Made by a program: the position numbers and the translations under genes
The notes under the pieces: model-generated
Databases searched by the model: none
What the model was told of the DNA's origin: nothing
What the model saw: only the letters and a program-made list of their open reading frames with translations
Assembly: GCF_012726265.1 (NCBI RefSeq)
Contig: NZ_JAASAG010000001.1
Coordinates: 918,691-982,690 of the forward strand
DNA length: 64,000 nt
Source: Streptomyces sp. HNM0575
Lineage (GTDB): Bacteria > Actinomycetota > Actinomycetes > Streptomycetales > Streptomycetaceae
Reading direction: 5' to 3'
Shown here: piece after piece, positions 42,783-53,718 of the stretch
Position numbering within the stretch: position 1 is the first letter of the stretch
Layout of the letters: each line of letters opens with the position of its first letter

Positions 42783-43082
42783 CGCCGGCCCCCTCAGTGG
42801 AATCCGTCGCGACGTGTTCCCTCGCGATGCCGCCCGCGCGCGGCTCCCGGGCGCGCAGTCGGCTGGTCGATACCAATGTAGCCGTGCTGTCAGGTACCAG
42901 TGCGATAGTTGTCAACTTCCGAGCGGAGCCGTTTCGACCGCTGCACGCTCCGTTTCGGCCCGCGCGCAGGCCACTTCGGGACCGTTTACGCCAACCGGCC
43001 GGAGACGCCGCCGAGTTGTCTCGCACGCCGCTCGCCGCGACGGTCTCCATGGCGACGGTGCGTATCGGACGAGCCGCCCGGC

Positions 43083-43253
43083 TCAGTAGTGGTAACGGGC
43101 CTGGACCACGATGAGTTCGTCGCCCTCGGCCCGGTAGACCAGCTTGTGCTCGTCGTCGATCCGCCGGGACCAGTAGCCGCTGAGATCGCCCTTGAGCGGT
43201 TCCGGCTTGCCGATCCCCGCGAAGGGGTCACGCTTGCTTTCCTCGATGAGCCG
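43083..43253 (-). pseudogene. Truncated YoeB-type toxin remnant
   Basis: The last 56 residues of this reverse-strand frame match the C-terminal two thirds of YoeB/Txe mRNA interferases: [39 protein letters not shown] and VQARYHY. The Glu, Arg and His used for catalysis in YoeB (in [13 protein letters not shown] and RYHY) are all present. The first roughly 28 residues of the toxin (strand 1 and helix 1) are missing; the frame instead continues into unrelated sequence overlapping the isocitrate dehydrogenase promoter. No YefM/Axe antitoxin gene is present. It is best read as a decayed toxin gene. Confidence 0.75.
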
Positions 43254-43352
43254 GTGTCCGGTCGTGCCGTGCCAGGCGTGCCCGCCGAGGAGGGGCGGCC
43301 GAGGCCCCTCCGTCCCGGGGGCTGGTTTCCGGGCCCGCTCCGGAACGGGATA

Positions 43353-43366
43353 TCTTGACGTCGAGA
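43353..43366 (+). promoter_or_regulatory. Imperfect palindrome upstream of isocitrate dehydrogenase
   Basis: TCTTGACGTCGAGA is palindromic in 12 of 14 positions and lies 36 bases before the GTG start. It includes a TTGACG that may act as a -35 box. The form TCTTGA-N2-TCAAGA suggests a repressor or activator site for the isocitrate dehydrogenase gene. Confidence 0.45.
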
Positions 43367-43401
43367 CGATGTAGACATGGAGCACGTGGAGCGGAGTACC
43401 G

Positions 43402-45621
<2,220 letters not shown>

Positions 45622-45644
45622 TCCGGCACCCGGGCCGAAGCGAC

Positions 45645-45687
45645 GCCGCGGGCCGCGCCTCCCGTCAACGGGGGTGCGGCCCGCGGC
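45645..45687 (+). terminator. Terminator hairpin after isocitrate dehydrogenase
   Basis: GCCGCGGGCCGC (45645-45656) and GCGGCCCGCGGC (45676-45687) form a perfect 12-bp stem. The 19-base loop itself holds a small CCCGT/ACGGG hairpin. It starts 24 bases after the stop codon. Confidence 0.8.
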
Positions 45688-45708
45688 AGTTGCGGCGGGG
45701 GGCGGCAC

Positions 45709-45738
45709 GGCACTGCACGGCACTGCACGGCACTGCAC
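45709..45738. repeat. 10-bp tandem repeat, 3 units
   Basis: GGCACTGCAC is repeated three times head to tail just upstream of the methyltransferase gene, preceded by G-rich text. Confidence 0.8.
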
Positions 45739-45799
45739 CGTCCCGCCGAGGCCGGATTTCGCGCGTCGGAGGGGCGAGCCGCCCCGGTAGCCTTCCGGC

Positions 45800-46483
45800 A
45801 TGTCCCGATCCGAGCGATCCGCCCGCCCCGCCGTGCACCGCTTCTGGGAGGGCACCGGCGCGACGAAGACCTTCACCCATCCCCTCGACCGCGGGCTGCT
45901 GGAGCAGTACGTGCCGCGCGACTCGCGGATCCTCGACTACGGATGCGGCTACGGGCGGCTGACGGCGCAGCTCGTGGAGCTGGGCTACCGCGACGTGCAC
46001 GGGGCGGACCCGTCCCGGGCCCTGATCGAGCGCGGACGGCAGGAGCATCCGGAGCTGCCGCTCGCCCATATCGACGGGCTGCCGCTGCCGTTCGAGGCCG
46101 GCAGCTTCGACGCCGCGCTGCTCTTCGTCATCCTCGGCGTCGTCACCGGCGACGAGGACCAGGAGGTGCTCCTGTCCGAACTGGCCCGTCTGGTACGGCC
46201 GTCGGGGGTGCTCTACCTCAGCGACGTGCCGTTGCAGAGCGACGAGCACCATGTGCGGCGCTACGAGGCGGCGTCGGCCGCTGACCCGAACCGTCCCTAT
46301 GGCGTCTTCTCCACGCCCGACGGCGGGCTCTTCCGGCACCACCGGCCCGAGGAGCTACGGGAGTTGCTGCACGCGCACGGCTTCGAGGCCGTCGAGGAGC
46401 GCTCGACGCCGACCGCCACGCTGCATCAGGGAGAGACCACCCGCAGCGTGCAGGTGATCGCCCGCCGGGTGCCCGCCGGGTAG
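45800..46483 (+). CDS. Class I SAM-dependent methyltransferase
   Basis: A 227-residue methyltransferase. Motif I is [15 protein letters not shown] at residues 44-58, followed by [14 protein letters not shown] (acidic loop), [13 protein letters not shown] (motif IV position) and [20 protein letters not shown] (post-motif). No specific substrate domain is visible; the resemblance is to the broad Methyltransf_11/25 group. Lone gene, convergent with the acyl-CoA dehydrogenase gene. The short gap between them (46484-46578) holds repeated GCCGGGGTGCCGGA text. Confidence 0.85.
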   Translation: MSRSERSARPAVHRFWEGTGATKTFTHPLDRGLLEQYVPRDSRILDYGCGYGRLTAQLVELGYRDVHGADPSRALIERGRQEHPELPLAHIDGLPLPFEAGSFDAALLFVILGVVTGDEDQEVLLSELARLVRPSGVLYLSDVPLQSDEHHVRRYEAASAADPNRPYGVFSTPDGGLFRHHRPEELRELLHAHGFEAVEERSTPTATLHQGETTRSVQVIARRVPAG

Positions 46484-46578
46484 GCGGGACGCGCCGGGCG
46501 GATGCGGGGCCATGCGCCGGGGCGCGCCGGGGTGCCGGACCCGTGCCGGGGTGCCGGAGCGTGCCGGGCGGGGCAGGC

Positions 46579-47766
46579 TCAGCGGAACGCCGCCTCGCCG
46601 GTGAGCGCCTGCCCCACGATCAGCTGGTGCACCTCGGAGGTGCCCTCGTAAGTCAGCACGGACTCAAGGTTGTTGGCGTGCCGCATCACCGGGTACTCCA
46701 GGGTGATCCCGGCGGCGCCGAGCAGCGTGCGGCACTCGCGGGCGATGGCGATCGCCTCGCGGACGCTGTTGAGCTTGCCGAGGCTGACCTGCTCGGGCCG
46801 CAGCGTGCCCGCGTCCTTGAGCGCGCCCAGATGCAGGGCCAGCAGCATGCCCTTGCCCAACTCCAGTGACATGTCGGCGAGTTTGGCCTGGGAGAGCTGG
46901 TAGGCGGCCAGCGGCTTGTCGAAGATCTCCCGCTGCCGGGCGAATTCGAGGGTCGTCTCCAGGCAGTCGCGTGCCGCGCCGAGCGCGCCGAAGACGATGC
47001 CGTAGCGCGCCTCGTTGAGACACGACAGCGGGCCGGAGAGCCCGGAGGCCTCCGGAAGGACCGCCGATTCGGGCAACCGGACGCCGTCCAGGACGAGTTC
47101 GGAGGTCACCGACGCGCGCAGCGACATCTTCTGCTTGATCTCCGGCGCGGAGAAGCCGGGCGTGCCCGCGGGTACGAGGAAGCCGCGGACCTTGCCCGCG
47201 CCGTCGTCCGTACGGGCCCATACGACGGCGACGTCGGCGACCGAGCCGCTCGTGATCCACATCTTGGTGCCGTCGAGCACCCAGTCGGAGCCGTCGCGCC
47301 TCGCGCGCGTACGCATGCCGGCGGGGTTGGAGCCGAAGTCCGGCTCGGTCAGGCCGAAGCAGCCGATGGCGTCGCCGGCGGCCATGCGCGGCAGCCACTG
47401 CTGCTTCTGCTCCTCACTGCCGTACTTCCAGATCGCGAACATCGCGAGCGAGCCCTGCACGGAGACCAGGGAGCGCAGCCCCGAATCGCCCGCCTCCAGC
47501 TCCATGCAGGCCAGTCCGTAGGCGGTGGCGCTGGTGCCCGCGCAGCCGTAGCCCTCCAGGTGCATGCCGAGGACGCCCAACGAGCCCAGTTCCTTTGCCA
47601 GTTCGCGCGCGGGGACGGAGCCCGCCTCGTACCAGCCGGCGAGCTTCGGGCGCACCTTGTCCGCGACGTACTGCCGTACGGTGTCCCGGATCGCGCGGTC
47701 CTCCTCGCCGATCAGGGCCTCGGTGCCGAAGAGTCCGAGCGGGGTCTGTGGGGTGACGGGCGGCAC
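46579..47766 (-). CDS. Acyl-CoA dehydrogenase, glutaryl-CoA dehydrogenase-like
   Basis: A 395-residue FAD enzyme with the complete acyl-CoA dehydrogenase fold. FAD-binding text is GCFGLTEPDFGSNPAGM and KMWITSGSVADVAVVWAR. The catalytic base is the Glu in LTYEGTSEVHQLIVGQALTG, placed as in glutaryl-CoA dehydrogenase, and SLVSVQGSLAMFAIWKYGSEEQK is typical of that subfamily. Expected role: oxidation (and perhaps decarboxylation) of glutaryl-CoA in lysine or tryptophan breakdown, or a short-chain acyl-CoA. Divergent from a TetR regulator with a shared 92-base promoter. Confidence 0.87.
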   Translation of the reverse strand: MPPVTPQTPLGLFGTEALIGEEDRAIRDTVRQYVADKVRPKLAGWYEAGSVPARELAKELGSLGVLGMHLEGYGCAGTSATAYGLACMELEAGDSGLRSLVSVQGSLAMFAIWKYGSEEQKQQWLPRMAAGDAIGCFGLTEPDFGSNPAGMRTRARRDGSDWVLDGTKMWITSGSVADVAVVWARTDDGAGKVRGFLVPAGTPGFSAPEIKQKMSLRASVTSELVLDGVRLPESAVLPEASGLSGPLSCLNEARYGIVFGALGAARDCLETTLEFARQREIFDKPLAAYQLSQAKLADMSLELGKGMLLALHLGALKDAGTLRPEQVSLGKLNSVREAIAIARECRTLLGAAGITLEYPVMRHANNLESVLTYEGTSEVHQLIVGQALTGEAAFR

Positions 47767-47817
47767 GGAGATCTCCTCGTGTTCGCGAACGGCGTCAGGT
47801 CTCCTCGTACGCGCACG

Positions 47818-47835
47818 CTAACCTTACGGCGTTAG
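47818..47835. promoter_or_regulatory. Candidate TetR operator between acyl-CoA dehydrogenase and TetR genes
   Basis: CTAAC (47818-47822) and GTTAG (47831-47835) are inverted around CTTACGGC. The site lies 24 bases before the ATG of the TetR gene and about 50 bases before the dehydrogenase start, in the only AT-containing part of the gap. Confidence 0.55.
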
Positions 47836-47858
47836 TTTTCACAAGGAGCCCACGACCG

Positions 47859-48521
47859 ATGCCACGTCCGAAATCGCCCCTCCTCAGCCGCGAGCGCATC
47901 CGGGACGCCGCGCTGGAGCTGATCGACGCCGGAGGCATCGGCTCCCTCTCCATGCGGAACCTCGCGCTGAGGCTCGATGTGAAGGCCGCCTCCCTCTACA
48001 GCCACTTCCCCAACAAGGACGCCGTCCTGGACGCCGTCGCCAACCTGCTCACGCGGCAGGTGGACACCTCCGCCTTCAGCAGGGGCTGGCGCGCGGGGCT
48101 GGAGGCGTGGGGCAGGTCGTACCACGCGGCGCTCAGCAGGCACCCCAACGCAGCACCCGTGGTGGCGGCGGGCACGGGCAGGCGCGAGGACTTCCTGGCC
48201 ATGGCCGACGCGGTGCACGGCGGGCTGGTGGGGGACGGCTGGCCGCCGCGCTACGCGACGATGATCGCCGCCTCGGTGAAGTACCTGGTCGTCGGTGCCA
48301 CCACCACGCCGTTCGCGAGCGGCTTCGCGGACGACACCCGCGTCTACTTCGAGCGCTACCCCAACCTCGTGCAGGCGCATCTGATCCCGGCGCACGCCGA
48401 GGAGATCGACAGCGACAGCTTCGAACTCGCCCTCGGCAGCCTGCTCGCCGGACTCGAGCCGCTGCACGCGAAGTTGACCGCGGGGGACGGGCGGGGCGGC
48501 GCCCGTAGGGGCGGACCGTAG
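47859..48521 (+). CDS. TetR-family transcriptional regulator
   Basis: A 220-residue regulator. The helix-turn-helix is in the first 55 residues: LSRERIRDAALELIDAGGIGSLSMRNLALRLDVKAASLYSHFPNKDAVLDAVANLL. The C-terminal domain belongs to the TetR_C tetracycline-repressor-like group (GRREDFLAMADAVHGGLV). It probably represses the divergent acyl-CoA dehydrogenase gene and itself through the CTAAC-N8-GTTAG site. AAGGAG lies about 13 bases before ATG 47859. Confidence 0.88.
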   Translation: MPRPKSPLLSRERIRDAALELIDAGGIGSLSMRNLALRLDVKAASLYSHFPNKDAVLDAVANLLTRQVDTSAFSRGWRAGLEAWGRSYHAALSRHPNAAPVVAAGTGRREDFLAMADAVHGGLVGDGWPPRYATMIAASVKYLVVGATTTPFASGFADDTRVYFERYPNLVQAHLIPAHAEEIDSDSFELALGSLLAGLEPLHAKLTAGDGRGGARRGGP

Positions 48522-48865
48522 GCGGGACTTGCCGGGCCTGCACTCGCTGATCGTGCCGCTCTACGCAGCGGTGCAGGCCCGGCGCGACCGTCGTTCCGCC
48601 TCGGCAGCCCCCCGACCGCTCTCCTCGCTCGGCGAAGAGAGTCCTCGGCGGAGACGATCGCTTCCCCCTGCCTGACTACTGTGGCCGGCCGGGTTGGGCG
48701 TACCGCTGGAAGAGTCGCTGGGCGGCGCACTGGAACACGGCGTGACCTGCCGTCTTCCGGTGCCGACTTCCGGCCTGCGTACCGGAGTTCGGTCCGCAGG
48801 CCGGACCGGAGTTCGGAGCGGAGTCCGGGGCTGTGCCCGGCGGTACGAGGGGCAGGCCGCGCCCG
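48522..48865. other. Gene-free interval between TetR and trypsin-NACHT-TPR genes
   Basis: About 340 bases separate two convergent genes. No convincing gene. It contains the hairpin at 48769-48805 and repeated GGAGTTCGG text (48784, 48808, 48815). Confidence 0.5.
48769..48805 (-). terminator. Hairpin downstream of the trypsin-NACHT-TPR gene
   Basis: TCCGGCCTGCG (48769-48779) and CGCAGGCCGGA (48795-48805) form a perfect 11-bp stem with a 15-base loop, 60 bases after the stop codon of the large gene. Confidence 0.6.
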
Positions 48866-51800
48866 TCAGCGCCCCGGCGTGGAGCCGAGTTCGAGGAGGA
48901 CGTCGGCGCAGCGCGGGTCCAGGCCCACCGCGAACGAGAGTGGGCCGCTGCCGTCCTGGAAGATCCAGTGGATCTCTGTCCAGACCTCGAAGGCCAGGGC
49001 CTCGGCCGCTCGCCGGGTGGCCCGGAGGGCGCAGCGGTCGCGGACGGCGGGAGCGCTGCTCTCGTCGCGGGCGCGGAGGTCCAAGGCGGCCAGTTCGACG
49101 AGGGCCGCCGCCCGGTCGTGCCGTGAGTGCAGCGCGAACGCGGACTCGTCCGCCAGCTCGTGCTCGCCGACGAGCGCGTAGGCCTTCGCCATGGTCTTCA
49201 GCGCGTGGGCCGGGTTGGTGACCGTACGGGCGTCCAGCGCGGTCCGTGCCTCGCCGAGGAGCTGGCGTCCGGTGCCGGTGCCGCCCGCGGTGGCCACGGC
49301 CGTGGCGAGTTCGGCGAGCGCGTACGCGTGCTCGTGGGGGCTCTCCACGGCGTACGTCAGCTCCCTGGCGGGACCGTACTGCCCGATGCGGCTCAAATCC
49401 CGTACGAGAAAGGAGAGTTCGCGGTCCCGGTCGGCGGGATGCACGCGGGTCAGGACGGCACGGGCCTGGCGGGTCATCGAGGCGATCTCCTTCTCGTCGC
49501 ACACACCGTCCGTGGCCGCCAGCAGACTTCGGATGTCGCTGCTGCGCGTGATTGCGTTGTCGTTCTGCGCCGCGAGGTCCATGGCCTCGGCCATGAAGCC
49601 GCGGGCCAGCCGGCGTTCGCCGAGCTCCGCCGCGGCCTTGATCAGCTCCGTCAGGATGATCTCGCAACGCACCCCGGGGCTGATCCGGTCCAGCGGGTCC
49701 GTGATCGGGAGCAGCAGCTCCAGGCAGATGCGCGCCGAGCGTTGGGCGGTGTCCAGGAGCAGCCGCGCCCTGTCGGGCTCGTCGCCGCGGACCGCCGCCC
49801 GCGCCAGCGCGACGTGGGCCATGCCGTGGTGGTACGGGTCGGGGACGGTGCGTGCGAAGCGTTCCAGCCGGTGCCGGGCGCCCGCGTCGGGCGCCGACTC
49901 CGCCAGCTCGGAGACGGCTCTCTGCATCACCTCCGGGTCGCTGAGGGCGGTGAACGCCTCCTGGGCCAGGCCGGGTTCGTCGGCCGCGGCGGCCGCCCGC
50001 ACGAGCCGTCCGAGCGCGTCCTCCCGCGCGCCCGACCCCGGTGCGGCGTGAGCGAGAGAACGCGCCTCGCCGAGCAGTGTCCTGGCGCGGTCCGGGTCGC
50101 CGGAGCGCGCGGCGTCCTCCGCGAGCACGCACAGTCCGCGCGCCACGTCGACCGGCGCGGCCAGCGACCTCAGCAGCGGCTCCATCCGCTCGCCCTCGCC
50201 CGCTGCGCACGCGGCCGGTACGAGCCGGTCGAGCACGGCCCTCCTGCGCTCCCGGTCCGCGATCTGCCGCACCTTCTCCTCGGCCAGTCCGGTCAACGAC
50301 CGTGCACGGGCCCGGCGTTGGCCGGTCGCGTCCTGGCCGGTCGCGTCCCGGCCGGTCGCGTCCTGGCCGGTCGCGGACGTGGGCGTGTCCAGGGCCCGCA
50401 GGGCGGAGACGATCCCGTCGGCGTGCAGCACGGGGTCGGTGGCGGGGGTCATCGCCTCCTCGCAGGCCGCGAGGGAGCGCCGTGCGTCGCCGTGATCGCC
50501 CGCCGTCGCGGCGCGCAGCGCGATCTGCGCGAAGGCCTCGGCCGCCGTCGGCTTCGGAAGGGTTCCGGCCAGCCGCTCGGCTTGCGCGTAGTCACCGTTG
50601 GCGGCCATCGACTCGGCCACCAGGACCGGTCCGAACGGCCTCGGGGACGTCAACGAGGGGTGTGCGTGGGCGAGTTCCTCCGCGCGCTCGTAGTCGCCTG
50701 CCCGTGCGGCGAGCTCCACCAGCCAGTCGAACTCGCCCTCCGGCAGATGCTCGTACGTCTCGGCCTCTTCCTCGTACCTCTCGGCCAGGTCCCAGTCGTG
50801 GTCGTACGCCGCGAGCCGCGCCAGCACGTGTAGGCGCGGTCCTTCGTCCTCGACGGACCGCACGAGACCCGCCGCCGTGGCACGCAGCGAACGTGCCGCT
50901 TCCCGTCCGGCGCGGTCCGTACGCCCGGCCGCGGCCGTCGCCGCGTCCACGAGCGCCTCCGCCCGGTAAAGGGCCGCGTCCTCCCCGCTGATGGACAGGG
51001 CCAGCGCCTCTGCCCGCTCGTGGTCGCCCCGTTGGGCGGCGGCCACGGCGCAACGGGCCAGCAGGCCGCTGAGATACGGCCAGCGGCTCAGGGAGGCGAG
51101 CCTGTCGACGCGCGCGCAGTCGCCCGAGGACTCGGCGTCCACGGCGAGACCGGTGAGCAGCTCCCCGGGGAACTCTCCGCCGCTCATGGCGATCGCCTCT
51201 GCCCGCTCGTGGTCCCCGGCGCGCAGGGCGATCCGGGCGAGGGTGTCCGTACGGGTCCTCGGGTACTCGATGAGCCCCGCCACCGTCTCGGCCCGCTCGT
51301 GGTCGCCGCCGCCCGCGATGGTCTCCGCGAGCCTGCCCATCGCCCACAGCCGCCGGGTCTCGTCGCCGACGGAGCGGACGAGCGCCTCCGCGTGGGTGTG
51401 CTCGCCGAGCAGTTCCCACGCGGAGGGCAGGCAGACCGGCATGTCCTCGTAGGGGCGGGCCAGTTCGTCCCGGAGCAGCGCCAGCCGCAGGGCGAGGGAC
51501 GGATCGGGGGCGTCCGCGCGTACGTTGACGTCGTGCGCCATGCCGATCTCGGTGAGGGCCAGGTAGTCGTTTCCCGTGCGCAGCCGCATCCGCTCGTGCC
51601 GCCGCCGGTCGGTGGCGCAGCGCGCGAGCCGGTCCCGGTCGTGCCCGGCGAGCAGCAGATGCGGATAGTCCCGCAGCAGGTAACCGGGGGAGTCCTCCGG
51701 CCAGCCCCGCTCGTGCCAGGCGCCGGCCCAGTCGTGGAGCCGTGCCCGCAGTTCGTCGGTCTCCTCGTCCCGGAAGCTCTGCTCGGCCGTGTCGCGGAGG

Positions 51801-53404
51801 GTGTCGTGGCTGAAGAAGTAGACGGTCTGCCCGGCGGGCACGGGCCGCCCGGAGACGCTGCGCCCCACGGAGCCCTTCAGCACGTCGGCGATCTCCAGCG
51901 GCGCGCGTCCCGTGAGCTGTGCGAGGTCGGTACGGCTCAGCCCGCCCCCTGCGACGACGATCAGACCCAGCACCCGCCGCTCCACGCCCGTACCGCGCAG
52001 CACCGTGCCGAGCTCGTGCTCCGCCGCGTCCTGGAGGGCCCGCGCGTGAGGTGAGGGCGGCAACTCCCGTACGGGGCACGACCGGAGCGGATGGTCCCCG
52101 GGCACGTCGACGGGCAGCGGCGGGTGCGGTCTGCTGGAGACCAGCACACGCATGTTCGCGGGAGGACGCCGGGGAAGCAGCGACGCGATGCTCGGCGAGG
52201 CCGGGTCGGCGGGCGAGTCCTCGTCGAGGCCGTCGACGATCACGAGCAGCACGCGCCCCGCCTCGCGCACGCGGTCGGCCGCCGCCTGGAACAGCAGCCG
52301 GAGGTCCCCCGGCCGCGGCCCGGACCCACCGGACTCCGGCGCCTCCTGGTCCGCCAGCGCGGAGAGCTGCGCCGCGAGGGACTCGGTGAACGCCGTGCTG
52401 TCCGCCTCACCCGGCCCGTGCCGCCGCGTGACGAAGAACGACACCACGTCGACGCCGCTCGGCGCGTCCAGCACGAACGACGACATCAGCGCCGTCTTCC
52501 CGGCCCAGGGACCCGCCTGCCACCACAGATAGGGCCGGTCGCCCGCGCAGAAGTCCACCAGCTCGGAGAGCTCCTCCTCCCGGTCGAGCAGCCGCGCGGG
52601 CGCGAACAGCTCGCGTACGGCGGCCAGTCGGGCCCGCCAGGCCGCCGTTGACCCGGAGACGGGAAGGCCGTCGCCGGGCGGATCCAGCACCGCCGGGCCG
52701 AGCGCGTCCAGCCCGTCCCGGTCCTCGGCGGGCAGATCCGCGATGCAGCGGTCGACCCGGCGGGCGGTCAGCCGGCCGGGACCCTCGCCCGGGTGGTGCT
52801 CGGCCAGCACGCCGATGATGCGGCTGCCGCACCACAGCGCCGCGCCCGACATGCCCTCCCACGGCGACACGTGCCCGCCGGGGTCGGCGGGCGGCACCGG
52901 CACGGTGACTTCGAAGGTGCCTCCCCGACGGTTGGACAGCACCGCGACCGAGCCGTCCACCTGGTGTGTGTCGCGATAGCAGTTCCCCGCCTCCGGCGGA
53001 TGCGGGCCGTCCGGGCGGGGACCGTCGCCGGTCAACCTGAGCTTGAACCTGGGGAAGCCGACCGCCTGTACGTTCAGCACCGCCGCCCGGTCGGTGACGC
53101 GGCCGAAGCGGGCGCCGGGGAGGTGTTCGTGCCCCTCGCCGGCCCGCGGCTCGATCCGGAGGACCGCGAGGTCGTGCCGGGCGGAGGACCAGCGCAGCGT
53201 GGCCTCGGTGCTCCACTCCGAGGGGAGGCCGGCGTCGAACCGTACGCGGAGCGACTTCGCACCGGCCACGACATGCGCCGCCGTGAGCACCGCCGTCCCG
53301 TGGATGCGGTATCCGGAACCGCGCCGTGCGCCGTCGCCGCGGAAGTCGACGAGGATCTCGGCGACCCGGTGCGGGTCCACGCCCTGGTCGGCGTCAGCAC
53401 TCAT
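48866..53404 (-). CDS. Trypsin-like protease - NACHT (STAND) ATPase - TPR protein
   Basis: A 1,512-residue protein. Residues 5-220: trypsin-like protease with the triad H44 (LTAAHVV), D78 (RHDLAVL) and S186 (EGMSGAALW). Residues 275-430: STAND ATPase with Walker A AGPWAGKT at 297-304 and NACHT-type Walker B LLVIVDGLDED at 386-396, then VLVSSRP. From about 600 to the end: roughly 20 degenerate helical repeats (ARIALRAGDHERAEAIA type) of TPR character, interrupted by an ATGQD repeat near 1010. Related bacterial architectures couple ligand sensing by the repeats to activation of the protease. No membrane segment. Lone gene. Start at 53404 or 53419. Confidence 0.85.
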   Translation of the reverse strand: MSADADQGVDPHRVAEILVDFRGDGARRGSGYRIHGTAVLTAAHVVAGAKSLRVRFDAGLPSEWSTEATLRWSSARHDLAVLRIEPRAGEGHEHLPGARFGRVTDRAAVLNVQAVGFPRFKLRLTGDGPRPDGPHPPEAGNCYRDTHQVDGSVAVLSNRRGGTFEVTVPVPPADPGGHVSPWEGMSGAALWCGSRIIGVLAEHHPGEGPGRLTARRVDRCIADLPAEDRDGLDALGPAVLDPPGDGLPVSGSTAAWRARLAAVRELFAPARLLDREEELSELVDFCAGDRPYLWWQAGPWAGKTALMSSFVLDAPSGVDVVSFFVTRRHGPGEADSTAFTESLAAQLSALADQEAPESGGSGPRPGDLRLLFQAAADRVREAGRVLLVIVDGLDEDSPADPASPSIASLLPRRPPANMRVLVSSRPHPPLPVDVPGDHPLRSCPVRELPPSPHARALQDAAEHELGTVLRGTGVERRVLGLIVVAGGGLSRTDLAQLTGRAPLEIADVLKGSVGRSVSGRPVPAGQTVYFFSHDTLRDTAEQSFRDEETDELRARLHDWAGAWHERGWPEDSPGYLLRDYPHLLLAGHDRDRLARCATDRRRHERMRLRTGNDYLALTEIGMAHDVNVRADAPDPSLALRLALLRDELARPYEDMPVCLPSAWELLGEHTHAEALVRSVGDETRRLWAMGRLAETIAGGGDHERAETVAGLIEYPRTRTDTLARIALRAGDHERAEAIAMSGGEFPGELLTGLAVDAESSGDCARVDRLASLSRWPYLSGLLARCAVAAAQRGDHERAEALALSISGEDAALYRAEALVDAATAAAGRTDRAGREAARSLRATAAGLVRSVEDEGPRLHVLARLAAYDHDWDLAERYEEEAETYEHLPEGEFDWLVELAARAGDYERAEELAHAHPSLTSPRPFGPVLVAESMAANGDYAQAERLAGTLPKPTAAEAFAQIALRAATAGDHGDARRSLAACEEAMTPATDPVLHADGIVSALRALDTPTSATGQDATGRDATGQDATGQRRARARSLTGLAEEKVRQIADRERRRAVLDRLVPAACAAGEGERMEPLLRSLAAPVDVARGLCVLAEDAARSGDPDRARTLLGEARSLAHAAPGSGAREDALGRLVRAAAAADEPGLAQEAFTALSDPEVMQRAVSELAESAPDAGARHRLERFARTVPDPYHHGMAHVALARAAVRGDEPDRARLLLDTAQRSARICLELLLPITDPLDRISPGVRCEIILTELIKAAAELGERRLARGFMAEAMDLAAQNDNAITRSSDIRSLLAATDGVCDEKEIASMTRQARAVLTRVHPADRDRELSFLVRDLSRIGQYGPARELTYAVESPHEHAYALAELATAVATAGGTGTGRQLLGEARTALDARTVTNPAHALKTMAKAYALVGEHELADESAFALHSRHDRAAALVELAALDLRARDESSAPAVRDRCALRATRRAAEALAFEVWTEIHWIFQDGSGPLSFAVGLDPRCADVLLELGSTPGR
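50320..50377. repeat. 15-bp tandem repeat inside the TPR region
   Basis: Units GGCCGGTCGCGTCCT at 50320-50334, 50335-50349 (one change), 50350-50364 and a partial copy at 50365-50377. They encode the ATGQD repeats of the large protein and keep phase. Confidence 0.85.
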
Positions 53405-53598
53405 CCGGCACCCGGCCACGACTCGCCCGTGAACGCTGAGAGTCCGGCATCCGTCACAACCCCCCCGAACTGAACTGCCCGTACAGTACCGGCTCTTCGG
53501 GGGTCTTCCGTCACGCGGGCGGGACGCTGCCGTGACCCGCGGTCATCATGACGAGCCGTCAGGCGGCGCGCCCACTGGAGACACCGCCGGAGACACGA

Positions 53599-53633
53599 CG
53601 GGACCGGCACCGGTCGTGCCGGTGCCGGTCCCG
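53599..53633 (-). terminator. 15-bp stem terminator of the acyltransferase operon
   Basis: CGGGACCGGCACCGG (53599-53613) pairs perfectly with 53619-53633 around a 5-base loop, 86 bases after the acyltransferase stop codon and about 195 bases before the start of the next leftward gene. Confidence 0.75.
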
Positions 53634-53718
53634 GGCGTCGATCCTGCGCCGGGCCCTCGCCCCCCGGGGTGCGGACGCCGGGTAAGGCCGGGGCCCGGGG
53701 GCGCGGCGGGTGCGGGGG

